Source: Neodontobutis hainanensis
Lineage: Eukaryota; Chordata; Actinopteri; Gobiiformes; Odontobutidae
Reading direction: 5' to 3'
Assembly: GCA_024349245.1 (NCBI GenBank)
Contig: JALDNG010001000.1
Coordinates: forward strand, 1 to 64,000
Length of the DNA stretch: 64,000 nucleotides
In this document: piece by piece, positions 37,226-48,303 of the stretch
Numbering within the stretch: position 1 is the stretch's first letter
How the letters are laid out: each line of letters opens with the position of its first letter
Made by a program: the position numbers and the translations under genes
The notes under the pieces: model-generated
Seen by the model: the letters and a program-made list of their open reading frames with translations, nothing else
The model's database searches: none
What the model was told of the DNA's origin: nothing

Positions 37226-38149
37226 AGCTCGCTGCACTTCTACCGGGAGCCCATTCCATAAAAATGGGGCTCTATAAGAAAAGGCTCTGTAGCCAGCAGA
37301 CTTCTTCTTCGTTTGAGGAAGTTGAAGACTGCAACCCACAAAATAAGAATGGGAGAACCCCACTGTCCCTCCCAATCCCACTGCTCTACATGTTCAACAA
37401 CAGCTGCTACCAGATGAACTAGCCTCTGTGAGTTTGGATAATAACTAAATCAATATGTGTTCTTCAAATGTTTTTAATGATTATTTAGATGAGTGCATGT
37501 TGCGACTCTGGGATTTCTTCTGAAACATTGACAAAGATGGCACAATGCAAGTTCCAGTTCTTGAATTCAGAAAGGCTTTGCAGGTTTGCCATTTTCATCT
37601 TAGCCTTTAGAATCAATTTCATGATATTTTATGTATGTGTTTCTTACTTTTTTGTCAACAGCACTAGCCAAAGACATACAGAATTCATATAGTAATTAAA
37701 AGCAAGCCAGAATGTGTCTTTAATACTTGTTTTCGTTAACAGCAATCAACACTACTTTAGGATGGGTACCAGAGTATTGGAGTGAACCAACTGTTGTTGG
37801 GGATCAATTTTGCTGCAGTGTAATGTCATGGGACATTGGATCAGTTCAGGGACATTGGACAGTGGGCGTACTGATGGCTAGTTGCATATGTTATTTTATT
37901 TTTATTTCATTCAATTTATTTATTTTTTTACCTTTGAGAACTGTCTTCTAATATATATAGGAAACAAGTATGGATAATTTGACTGTTTTAAAGCAGGCCT
38001 AGTGTTATTATATATCTATGTATGTAATTATTTATATATTATTTTACTTTTCTTTATATGCAATAATTTATGTCTGCTTTGTTTTTCATGTTTCACTCAG
38101 AATCGTTTTCTAACATACGCTTTAAAAGTATTGATAACTTGATTTCCTA

Positions 38150-38745
38150 TTTTTTTTTTTTATTATTCCATGGACACAGGGATATTGAGTAATGTTTCTA
38201 AATAGTCTTGTTACTAAAATATACACATGGTCTATCTGTGTTAGGCACAGGTTGATACAATTCAAAGTATTTAATCGCCTGCACCTCTCTAGGACCAAAC
38301 TGGCCAAAATATATCCTAATGTTGATCCCAACTGTACGCGTAGTCACCAAGCCCCTGCTTCTTTGGCTCACATGTTCTGGTCATGTCCAAGCATAGGAAT
38401 ATTCTGGTCTGAGTTATTTAATACATTCACTGACATTTGTAAAAGAATATTGATCCAGATCCTATCGTTGCAATATTTGGGGTGGTACACACTAAAGTTG
38501 GGTCTCAAAAGGCCAATCTCAATTAATAGCATTTTCTACACTGTTAGCACGCCCGACTAATTCTTACAATTTAGAAATCTCCTCACCTCCAAAACACTCA
38601 CGTTGGGTGTGCGAAATTATGTCCTTCGTCCAGCTTGAAAAGTTAAGAACTACAGTCCAAAACTCAGCAGAAAGATTCCAGAATGTATGGCAACCTTTCT
38701 TGGATTATTATGAAAATGCATTTGATGCTAATTCTTTAGATTAAA
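38150..38745 (+). mobile_element. L1-type LINE ORF2 C-terminal fragment (copy 1)
   Basis: Encodes H-R-L-I-Q-F-K-V-F-N-R-L-H, T-K-L-A-K-I-Y-P and A-H-M-F-W-S-C-P, then F-W-S-E-L-F, the zinc-knuckle-like end of fish L1 ORF2, followed in a shifted frame by R-W-V-C-E-I-M-S-F-V-Q-L-E-K. Only the last part of ORF2 is present. Confidence 0.8.
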
Positions 38746-38861
38746 ACAAAATTAGGTTTTCATCTCCCCTCCCCCCTTTTTTATTTCTATTTTTTATTTA
38801 TTAATAGAGTATAAATATAACTTTTTGTTTGTTTGTTTGTTTTGTTTTGTTGTTGTGTTCT

Positions 38862-39210
38862 CTGGATCTGTTCCACATTGGTGGAATGATCTACCTGCTG
38901 CTACAAGATCAGCAGATTCTGTAGACATCTTTAAAAAACGCTTGAAAACATATCTCTTTTGTCAACACCTGACTGACAAACACTGAATTCTTAACTTCCT
39001 TCTATCAATTCCTTCATTAAAAAAAAATAAAAAAATCTTTCCTATCCTTAGCTTTGTATGCTGTGCTAGGTTTTAACTGACTAGTTTTTGGTGCACTTAT
39101 GCTTTTTGTTATCTTGTGTTGTTGAAATTGCTTCCATTGTTTTCCTCACTTGTAAGTCGCTTTGGATAAAAGCGTCTGCTAAATGACTAAATGTAAATGT
39201 AAATGTAAAT
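38862..39210 (+). mobile_element. 5'-truncated LINE tail present only in copy 1
   Basis: These 349 bp are flanked by a 7-bp duplication GTGTTCT (38855-38861, 39211-39217); copy 2 has the single uninterrupted site at 62789-62795. The insert encodes W-N-D-L-P-A-A-T-R-S-A and F-K-K-R-L-K-T-Y-L-F, then ends with the fish LINE tail GATAAAAGCGTCTGCTAAAT and repeated AAATGT. Confidence 0.93.
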
Positions 39211-40404
39211 GTGTTCTGTATTCATTCTCAGTATGCTTTAGATAACTTTGGATGCAAATCTGCGACGAAAGGGGATATGTGAGATAATGTCTGCAAAGTG
39301 TGAGGCTGGTGGATAGTGATGCCTTGTATAACATAAGAGAATGTTTGTTGGTTTGTTTGTGTTATGTACATTTAAAACAATAAAAACACTTTGAAATAAC
39401 AAAAATAGGATCGGTACCAGATAGAGGAGCTGATTCAGAGACTTGACCGTGACAGGACAGGGTTGGTACAGGTGAGTCATATTTAATTGACTTATAGAGA
39501 CGTCAGTGACATGTTACAGCTGTAATCAATGTGACTTTTCTTTCTGTGAGGACTAGCACACACAAGAAAACAGATAATAATGGACGCCATCTGAAGAAGG
39601 TGGAATCCCGGCAGAAGAAGGAAAAGTTTAAAAGCGACTGTATCCTTAAAACCTTTCAGAGCGCCGTGGAGGCAGTCCCGCCACATGGCTCTGTCATGTC
39701 CCACTGCAGCTGCTACCTCAGTAATGACCACATCCACCTCCCCATGTTAGGAAGCAGCACACATTACAGATGCCATGAGGTCCAGCCTAACCTGCTGGAG
39801 GATTGGTCCCTCTCCACTCGAGCAAAGTCCATCTCTGCCCAGGGTGTTCGCTCGGATCCTGAGATGAGCCGTACTTCTGATCGGACCAGGTCTAGGCCAT
39901 GTTTGAACCCCAAACCTCCAGAGGTCAAACCCAAAAGCAAGAAAGTCATAAAGGAAAAAACCTGGATAAAGACTCAAAGAAACACAATCTACTAAATAGT
40001 TTTTATTTTGTTATCTTGCATTACAGTTGCTACAGTTATTTAATGCTGGCAACAGTGTGTAAAAGAAACAGGAAATTATTTTCTCCTCATTTTGAACTGG
40101 TGGACTTACTCTTTACTGTTTAAAAAAGTATCTCAAGCAAGACATTTTGTCACTTTGTTTCATTGTATTTTTATATTTAAGGCAAAAATGCCTGTGAAGC
40201 ACATAATTACCCATAAAACATATTCAGTTTTTGTCTTGTTAAAGAATGAACTTGTGTAGCCTTAAATGTGTATTTGTTTCGTCCAACAATTCTTATTGAA
40301 GTCTTGACCTCTGTGCCAGTTTTGCTTTGTTGTTGTTTCCACTATCTCACAATTTCTTGTAATAGCTTTTTTTCTAGCAGTATTCATCATTGCTCAATCA
40401 TTGT

Positions 40405-42640
40405 TTTTGAAATAATCTTCTTTGAGCAGAAAGGTTTGTGTGGTTCTGTCAGTGGTGTTCACGGTTTAAGCCACATAAATAATCTAATCAATGATGTCTT
40501 ATAGCTCGGTAACATTTAAATATATTTAAGTAGCGAGACAATGTTTACTAAAAGACCTAAACAGAAATGATTTTATAAATAAGTACAAAATGATTGTACT
40601 TGTAAAATAATGTCATTTATTTAATAAATACAATATTCAGTTTGGTTTTCAAGTCATTCTTGCTTCATCTCTTCATCAAAGGCCATTTGTGCTGTTGTAT
40701 CATCTGGAGTCACTGATGCACTGTTTGTTAGTCTTGATGTGAAGAAGAGTGGGCTTCTTCCACTGGCTTCACGGGACCCTTCCCAGTGCTGCAGCCTTCC
40801 TTTGCAATGACAACAAAACATTTATTAGTGGATAGCCTTTTGCTGCAGGAGCACAAGAGAAAAATACAATATAGTTTTTTCTTACCACAACAGTTTCTGA
40901 GGATCTGGGTTCTTCCGGCTTTAGCAGACAAGGATGTCATCAGAAGAATGCATGTTTAGGTTTCCTACAGAAAACAAGAGGCATGTCTGTTCAAACTGTT
41001 ACTTCAGTGCAACAGCTGAGATACTAGATTAGAGGTAGAAGGACTTCTCACTTGTGTTGGAGCTCAGGACTCTGCTGGCTTTTATCCTCTTCTCCTGAAC
41101 TGGATCATGTGGGGACAGGTCACACTCTGGCAGGATTAGACTTCTTCTCGGTTTCTGGATGCTAAAAGTGCAGATATTATTGTCAAAAAATATTTTTATA
41201 TGAATTAAACAGTTAGTTATTATTTACAGATCAAGACTTACCGGGACAGGTTACACCTGTGAGGCCAGCAGCCATCTCTGAAGAAAAATAAAACCACAGA
41301 AATAATTCATTAGACAGTATAAAATATAACAATGTCACTATATCCAGCGCTGTTCATTTTACTGGATACCTTTTTTATCTGTCACAGACTTTTATGTGAA
41401 AAGAAGACAATCCTGGAGTGAGACTTCCCGTCAAAAGAAATAAATAACATTGTTGATAGAAATCTAAAGACATTTCTTACCTTTGGCTTTAAAAACATAA
41501 AGGGAAGAGCTGGGGATTGCACCAGCCACCCTTCAGTTAGTGGACCATCTGCTCTAGCTCCTGACACTGCTGCCTCTAAAACTTAGAACTTAACTTACAC
41601 AACATGAGAGGGACATGTTGTGATCTTTGACAGATCACCCACTCTACCCCTGAACCATTGCTACACTTCTCACTACACTATTTACTTTGGACTAAGAGTT
41701 CTTTCTAAATATATTCTCCACAGTTTAAGTGGAGTCAAGAGAACTCTTCTGGAAAGAACTGTCTCGGTCTTTACCCACTTGTGTAGCATTACAATACTTC
41801 CTGACATAATCATTTATCATGAACGGAGAAGTGGGCATCGCACCATCAACCCTCCAGTTGATGGACAACCCCTTTACTCATGACCTGCCTTATACCGTAC
41901 CAGTTCTCCCAGTGTGGGACGAATAAAGTCTATATTTATTTAAACTTTTAAACAAGTGCAAGGCATGTTTTGGAGGAAATCTTGGGAAAACTGAACCATC
42001 AGGTTTAGTTTCTCAGATTAACTCGTCTAGATTAACTGTATTGTTTTTAATTATTATTTTTAATGTTAATTTGATGAAATACTACATCACTTTCCTTGCT
42101 TTAGCTTCTATTTTGTTTAGTTTTTTCTGGTTGTTTGTTTTTCTTGACACACACACTCACACTAATATTAATAGAAAGATAAAAGTGTAAAATACTGGCG
42201 ACGATGCCAAACATAGAGCTGAGAGTTACTGAGAATAGTATATTAAAAATATTATCTAAAGAAAATAACTATTTGAGTCAAACCCCACTTTCTGGTTTTA
42301 ATCAATCTTTATCCAGTACTTTAGAGGATTTACTAACTTGGTTTTATGTTCAAATTGAATTATAATGGAATTCCAGCACAATATTTAGACGTTTTGATTT
42401 TTTAAATGGATACGATTACTGAATACAACATGAGCCAGAGGAGCGAGGGTCACATTACAACTCTCCAGTTAGTGCACGACCCCCAAGACCTCCTGGGTCA
42501 TGCCCCCTTAGGAACTTATATTTAACTTATTTTGGAAACACCCATAGTCAGAGTAATTCCTGGGTAAAAGTCCTGCTGATTTAAAGCTTTTTTAAAGCAT
42601 TATCTACAAGATTTGCTGAATTGTTTTTTTTTTCAAGAGC
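40405..42640. other. Region with a weak spliced gene trace and SINE-like pieces
   Basis: On the minus strand a plausible terminal exon ends near 40660 with F-D-E-E-M-K-Q-E and a stop. A second block at about 41052-41160 reads I-Q-K-P-R-R-S-L-I-L-P-E-C-D with splice-like borders, and ATGGCTGCTGGCC at about 41240-41275 could start it, but frames do not join, so no gene is called. Three degenerate SINE-like segments lie near 41510-41575, 41820-41960 and 42430-42500 (CTCCAGTTGATGGACAACCC and similar); a related copy is at 47985-48140. Confidence 0.3.
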
Positions 42641-42674
42641 TCCTCCTAATTCCTACATAGTATTTGTTGAAGCG

Positions 42675-44600
42675 TGAAGATTTTAAAGCTGGCACACGAC
42701 AATCCATTAGCTGGTCATCTTGGCAATAAGAAGACATACAATCGCATTCTGCGTCATTGTTTTTGGCCCGGTCTGAAGGGGGATGTCACGAGTCACACTA
42801 AATCCTGTCATTGGTGCCAAGTATCTGGGAAACCAAATCAGACAATTCCTCCCGCTCCTCTGTATCTGATACTGGTTGTGTGTGAACCTTTTGAGCGTGT
42901 TCTGATGGACTGTGTGGGTCCGCTGCCTCGAACTAAGTCGGGAAATAAGTTCCTAATAACTGTCATGTGCGCAGCCACTCGCTTTCCAGAAGTCTTTCCA
43001 GTGCGTAAAATCACTACTCCTGTTGTTGTGAAGGCGCTGACCAAGTTTTTTTCTTTGTTTGGGTTACCTCAAGTTGTGCAAACTGACCAGGGCTCAAACT
43101 TTATGTCTAAGGTGTTTGCGCAAGTCTTGAAACAGCTTGACATTCAGTACTGCCACTCTAGCGACTATCACCCAGCGTGAGAATTTAATTGATTTGTTAA
43201 ATGAGACAAAGTCACTGTTTTCTGATGTACCTTCGAAGACCAGAATAATAATGCATGACATTGTTGTTGGTGACACTGTGCCGATAAAACAACACCCTTA
43301 TCGAGTCAGTCCTGATAAAGCGTTCCGTCTTAAGCGGCAGGTTGAGTAGATGGTAGCTCATGGTATTGCAGAGTTCAGTTATAGTCCTTGGAGCTCTCCC
43401 TGTTTTGCTTGCGTTAAAATCTAATGGTGAAGATCGTTTTTGCACGGACAACAGGAAAGTAAATAATGTTACGAAGCAGGACTGTTTTCCATTGCCTCGC
43501 ATTGAGGACTGTGTGGATCGAGTGGGTGGGGCTACGTTTGTGTCCTGTTCTGTTGAAAGGTTACTGGCAGGTGCCGCTCACTGAGCGTGCAAAACAAGTC
43601 TCAGCCTTTGTAATCCCAGATGATTTTTTCAATACAATGTTATGTCATTTGGCATGTGAAATGCACCGCAACATTTCAGCGGTTGATGAGGATTATACTG
43701 TCGGGTCTGTCATTTTGTGAGGCTTACTTGGACGACTTGGTAGTTTGTTTCGATTCCTGGGTGGAGCATATTGAACACCTTCGGGTGGTATTGGGTCGTC
43801 TTCAAGAGGCAAACTTAACAGTGAACTGTTAAAATACACAAATACACACTCAAAGTGTGTATTTGCCCAAGCAACTGTGACTTACTTAGGTAAAGTGGTT
43901 GGTGGTGGTTGTGTGCGCCCGGTGCAGGCCAAGGTGGAGAGTATTGTCTCGTTTCCTATTCCAACTAGTCGCACTGAGCTCGACGTTACTTAGCCATGGT
44001 TGGTTATTACAGGGGTTTTTGTAGGAATTTTTCTGCTGTTGCCTCTCCTTTAACTGACCTTTTAAGTCCTAAGAGAACTTTTGTGTGGACTGATCATTGT
44101 CAAACAGCCTTTGAGCAAACTAAGGCGCTGTTGTTGTGTGCTCCTGTTCTGGCTGCTCTCTCGCTTGACAAGCCGTTCAAGCTCGCTGTCGATGCTAGCG
44201 ATATGGGTGCGGGGCGGATTTATTGCAGGAGGGTGAGGATGGAGTAGATCATCCATTGTCGTACTTCTCTAAGAAGCTGGACCGTCATCAAAAGTGGTAT
44301 TCGACCATAGAGAAGGAGACGCTTGCTCTGGTGTTGTCGTTGGAGCACTTTCAGGTTTATGTTGGCTCTGCTTGTGCACCAGTGGTTGTTTTTACTGATC
44401 ACAATCCTCTTGTTTTTACATCGGATGTGTAATAAGAACCGACGCTTAATGAATTGGAGTCTCCGGCTACAAGCCTAAATATTGAGATTTGTCATATTAG
44501 AGGCAAGAATAATGTGTTGGCAGATGCACTGTCGCGCCTGTAGACTGGACAATGTCTTTTTTTTCCCCCACTGCCCTTGTCCAGTAATATGGGGTTGGGG
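42675..44600 (+). mobile_element. Gmr1-like gypsy pol block, first tandem copy
   Basis: Integrase comes first: His/Cys zinc domain (H-D-N-P-L-A-G-H, then S-C-H-W-C-Q), core D in M-D-C-V-G-P-L-P and D in Q-T-D-Q-G-S-N-F. The third acidic residue and the C-terminus are lost at 43172/43173, where sequence jumps from TATCACCC to AGCGTGAG. RT follows (F-C-T-D, G-Y-W-Q-V-P-L, Y-L-D-D-L), then RNase H (V-D-A-S-D, E-K-E-T-L-A-L, F-T-D-H-N-P-L, A-D-A-L-S-R-L with stop at 44540), and a G-rich tract before the LTR at 44601. Several frameshifts. Confidence 0.87.
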
Positions 44601-45325
44601 TGTTAGGTCTCCCGGGACACCTTATTTCCTTCTTCTTTATTTGTAGTAGAATTGTTGATTGTTTATCTATACATTATACATTGATTGTAAATAATATTTG
44701 TTTTGTTGATGTCTTGTATTTATATATTTTTAAACTGTAAATGCTGTCGTCTTGGCCAGGTCACTCTCGGAAAAGAGATTTTTAATCTCAATGAGTTTTT
44801 TACCTGGTTAAATAAAGGATAATAATAATATTAAAATCTCTTTTGTGTGTTTTGTATTGGGTGGTTTTCGTAGTTTGGATATTTTCGTTTGGAAAGATAT
44901 TTAGTTTTCTTTTTTTTTCGCTAATCAGAGTATATAGGTCACCTGGGAGGCTCTCGCTGGGTCGCTCGCTTCGCCTCAGCTGTTCCGGTGACAACGCTGC
45001 GCAGCCGGCTTGCTCCATGCCTCTGCAGTCCTTGTTAGCCTAGCCTTGTTTTTGTTTGGCCTGATGGGACCGGCTGTCTGAGTTATCGTTCTTTATTTTG
45101 TTCAGGTTAGTAATGTGGGGTTGTGTTGTGTAGGGTGGTAGAGGAGTTGGCACTGGCTTCTACGGCCCTGTACAGGGTTGGCCCGGGTCACTCCTTCCTT
45201 TATGTTCTGTTTGGCCGGCTCACCAGGTCCTCCTTTCTTTGTTACTTTCCTGTTTTATATTTTTCGGGCACGGGAGGGTTTTGGATTCTCTTTTTATTAC
45301 ATAAAAGAGAAAAAACATCAAGATA
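44601..45325 (+). repeat. LTR of the second gypsy family, with an inserted LINE tail
   Basis: Starts TGTTAGG right after GGGGTTGGGG. About 44740-44830 holds a repeat tail (CTTGGCCAGGTCACTC, TTACCTGGTTAAATAAAGG) typical of another LINE/SINE 3' end. From 44920 the LTR continues with AGTATATAGGTC (TATA-like). It breaks near 45320, where integrase coding sequence of the second copy begins. Confidence 0.7.
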
Positions 45326-45329
45326 AAAC

Positions 45330-47475
45330 AAAAGCTTAACAGTCCATATCGTGCTGAGATTTTAAAGCTGGCACACGACAATCCATTAGCTGGTCATCTT
45401 GGCAATAAGAAGACATACAATCGCATTCTGCATCATTTTTTTTGGTCCGGTCTGAAGGGGGATGTCACGAGTCACACTAAATCCTGTCATTGGTGCCAAG
45501 TATCTGTGAAACCAAATCAGACAATTCCTCCCGCTCCTCTGTATCTGATACTGGTTGTGTGTGAACCTTTTGAGCGTGTTCTGATGGACTGTGTGAGTCC
45601 GCTGCCTCAAACTTAGTCGGAAATAAGTTCCTAATAACTGTCATGTGCGCAGCCACTCGCTTTCCAGAAGTCTTTCCAGTGCGTAAAATCACTACTCCTG
45701 TTGTTGTGAAGGCGCTGACCAAGTTTTTTTCTTTGTTTGGGTTACCTCAAGTTGTGCAAACTGACCAGGGCTCAAACTTTATGTCTAAGATGTTTGCGCA
45801 AGTCTTGAAACAGCTTGACATTCAGCACTGCTGCTCTAGCGCCTATCACCCTGAAAGTCAAGGCGCACTGGAACGTTTTCATCAGACGCTCAAGACTATG
45901 CTTCGTACGTTTTGTGTGGAGTTAGAGAAAGACTGGGATGAGGGGGTGCAGTTGTTAAAAGACCAGTTGTTATGCGAAAAGTCAGAACAAAATCTGCTTG
46001 ATTTTGTGAGTAACTTCAAACTGAGACTGTACGCGCATGTGAGATTGAAAATCTTAAGGTGGCACAGGCCAGAAAGAAGTCTTTGTTCAAAAGAAAAGCT
46101 AAAGTCAGAGAGTTTAAACCTGGTGATAAAGTCTTGATTTTGTTACCTATACCTGGCTCAAGTCTACAGGCTCGGGATTGTGGACCCTATGCCATTCAGA
46201 AAAAGATTAGTTATCGGGACTATCTTATAATCACGCCTGACAGACGCCGTAGGTCTCGTTTGTGCCATGTTAACATGTCGAAGCCTTATGTTGAGCGTGT
46301 CCCCACCTGTTGACGTTACTGTGGCGGCTGAACGGGACAGTGTGGCGTTGTCCAGTGCTGAAATGGCCGCTCCGTGTCTTGTCACACAGACAGTTTCAGG
46401 TGAGGCGCTTCAGTGAGAACTCTGTTACGCACGATGCAGATGGACGCGGGTTCTGTCTGAGGCGCTGACTCATGGAAAACTGCTAAACTCTGAGGTATTG
46501 AGGATTTGCCTGCGTACTTGGCCCACCTTCCTGATTTGCAGCGTGAGAATTTAATTGATTTGTTAAATGAGACAAAGTCACTGTTTTCTGATGTACCTTC
46601 AAGACCAGAATATTAATGCATGACATTGTTGTTGGTGACACTGTGCCGATAAAACAACACCCTTATCGAGTCAGTCCTGATAAAGCGTTCCGTCTTAAGC
46701 GGCAGGTTGAGTATATGGTAGCTCGTGGTATTGCAGAGTTCAGTTATAGTCCTTGGAGCTCTCCCTGTTTTGCTTGCGTTAAAATCTAATGGTGAAGATC
46801 GTTTTTGCACGGACTACAGGAAAGTAAATAATGTTACGAAGCAGGACTGTTTTCCATTGCCTCGCATTGAGGACTGTGTAGATCGAGTGGGTGGGGCTAC
46901 GTTTGTGTCCAAGTTCTGTTCTGTTGAAAGGTTACTGGCAGGTGCCGCTCACTGAGCGTGCAAAACAAGTCTCAGCCTGTGTAACCCCAGATGATTTTTT
47001 TAATACAATGTTATGTCATTTGGCATGTGAAATGCACCGCAACATTTCAGCGGTTGATTAGGATTATACTGTCGGGTCTGTCATTTTGTGAGGCTTACTT
47101 GGACGACTTGGTAGTTTGTACCGATTCCTGGGTGGAGCATATTTAACACCTTCGGTGTTATTGGGTTGTCTTCAAGAGGCAAACTTAACAGTGAACTTAT
47201 CAAAGTGTGTATTTGCCCAAGCAACTGTGACTTACTTAGGTAAAGTGGTTTGTTGGTGGTTGTGTGCACCCGGTGCAGGCCAAGGTGGAGAGTATTGTCG
47301 TTTCCTATTCCAATTAGTCGCACTGAGCTTCGGCGTTACTTAGCCATGGTTGGTTATTACAGGGTCTTTGTAGGAATTTTTCTGCTGTTGCCTCTCCTTT
47401 AACTGACCTTTTAAATCCTAAGAGAACTTTTGTGTGGACTGTTCGTTGTCAAACAGCCTTTGAGCAAACTAGCAA
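45330..47475 (+). mobile_element. Gmr1-like gypsy pol block, second tandem copy
   Basis: Same family as 42675-44600, near-identical where they overlap. Here the integrase is longer: H-D-N-P-L-A-G-H zinc domain, Q-T-D-Q-G-S-N-F, then Y-H-P-E-S-Q-G-A-L-E-R with the catalytic Glu, and a C-terminal D-Y-L-I-I-T-P-D-R-R / L-C-H-V-N near 46220-46270. RT begins near 46530. The RT end and all of RNase H are deleted: at about 47472 sequence jumps into LTR. Multiple frameshifts; not functional. Confidence 0.87.
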
Positions 47476-47477
47476 AC

Positions 47478-47939
47478 ATCAGAGTATATAGGTCACCTGG
47501 GAGGCTCTCGCTGGGTCGCTCGCTTCCGCCTCAGCTGTTCCGGTGACAACGCTGTGCAGCCGGCTTGCTCCATGCCTCTGCAGTCCTTGTTAGCCTAGCC
47601 TTGTTTTTGTTTGGCCTGATGGGACCGGCTGTCTGAGTTATCGTTCTTTATTTTGTTCAGGTTAGTAATGAGGGGTTGTGTTGTGTAGGGTGGTAGAGGA
47701 GTTGGCACCGGCTTCTACGGCCCTGTACAGGGTTGGCCGCTCACCAGGTCCTCCTTTCTTTGTTACTTTCCTGTTTTATTTTTTCAGGCACGGGAGGGTT
47801 TTGGATTCTCTTTTATTTACATAAAAGAGAGAAAAAAACATTAGGTCTAAAACTAAATGAATAAAAACTATTTTTGAAATGAACTGTTTTGCCTCCTGTG
47901 TCCTCTTTTAAATATGTTCGACTCTTTTGGGCCGTAACA
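47478..47939 (+). repeat. LTR 3' portion closing the second gypsy copy
   Basis: Matches the 44926-45315 LTR part (AGTATATAGGTCACCTGGGA onward) and continues to a GGCCGTAACA end at 47939, giving the TG...CA terminus that the first LTR lacks. Confidence 0.75.
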
Positions 47940-48250
47940 GTATTCCTTACTTTATTTTAATTTTAGGAATAATATATCAAGAACAGAGAAGGGCGGCTCG
48001 CACCATCGACCCTCCAGTTGGTGGACAACCCCCTCTCTCTAATAATTATGTCTTATACAGTACCAGTTCTCCCAGTGTGGGAGGAATAAAGCATATATTC
48101 ACTTAAACGTCAAAACAAGTACAAGGCGTACTTTGGAGGAAATCCTAATCTCAGATTAGTTTTTGTACAAGCTTTAGTCACTTCTTTTGTAGGTTGACTG
48201 TATTTGTTTCTGTTTTCAATGTTAATAAAAATCCCACATAGCATTTCTGC
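47940..48250. repeat. SINE-like repeat upstream of the acidic-protein gene end
   Basis: CACCATCGACCCTCCAGTTG near 48001 and the tail CAGTTCTCCCAGTGTGGGAG match the segment at 41820-41960. No gene is seen. Confidence 0.5.
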
Positions 48251-48303
48251 TCTAGTTTAAGTTGTAAAATATTGGCGTTGTTGTTGCCAAATCAAAGATG
48301 AAG

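Larger units (their letters stand above)
37455..39995 (+). pseudogene. EF-hand protein gene fragment (copy 1)
   Basis: Three exon-like blocks on the plus strand. Block 1 (37455-37583) reads D-Y-L-D-E-C-M-L-R-L-W-D-F-F, then a TGA, then N-I-D-K-D-G-T-M-Q-V-P-V-L-E-F, a canonical calcium-binding EF-hand loop (Asp 1, Asp 3, Thr 5, Glu 12). Block 2 (39419-39471) reads I-E-E-L-I-Q-R-L-D-R-D-R-T-G and ends at a CAG|GTGAGT donor. Block 3 (39551-39995) opens after TTTCTGTGAG and encodes a basic tail with P-P-E-V-K-P-K-S-K-K-V. The TGA, probably a CpG decay of CGA, is in both copies, so inactivation predates the duplication. An L1 fragment lies between blocks 1 and 2. I do not recognise the family. 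Confidence 0.5.
37223..40405. repeat. Second segmental duplication, copy 1
   Basis: Near-identical to 61185-64000 in the same orientation. It starts at GAGTCAGCTCGCTGCACTTC and diverges after CTAGCAGT near 40380-40405. Copy 1 carries a 349-bp LINE-tail insertion that copy 2 lacks. The two copies are 24 kb apart. Confidence 0.93.
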
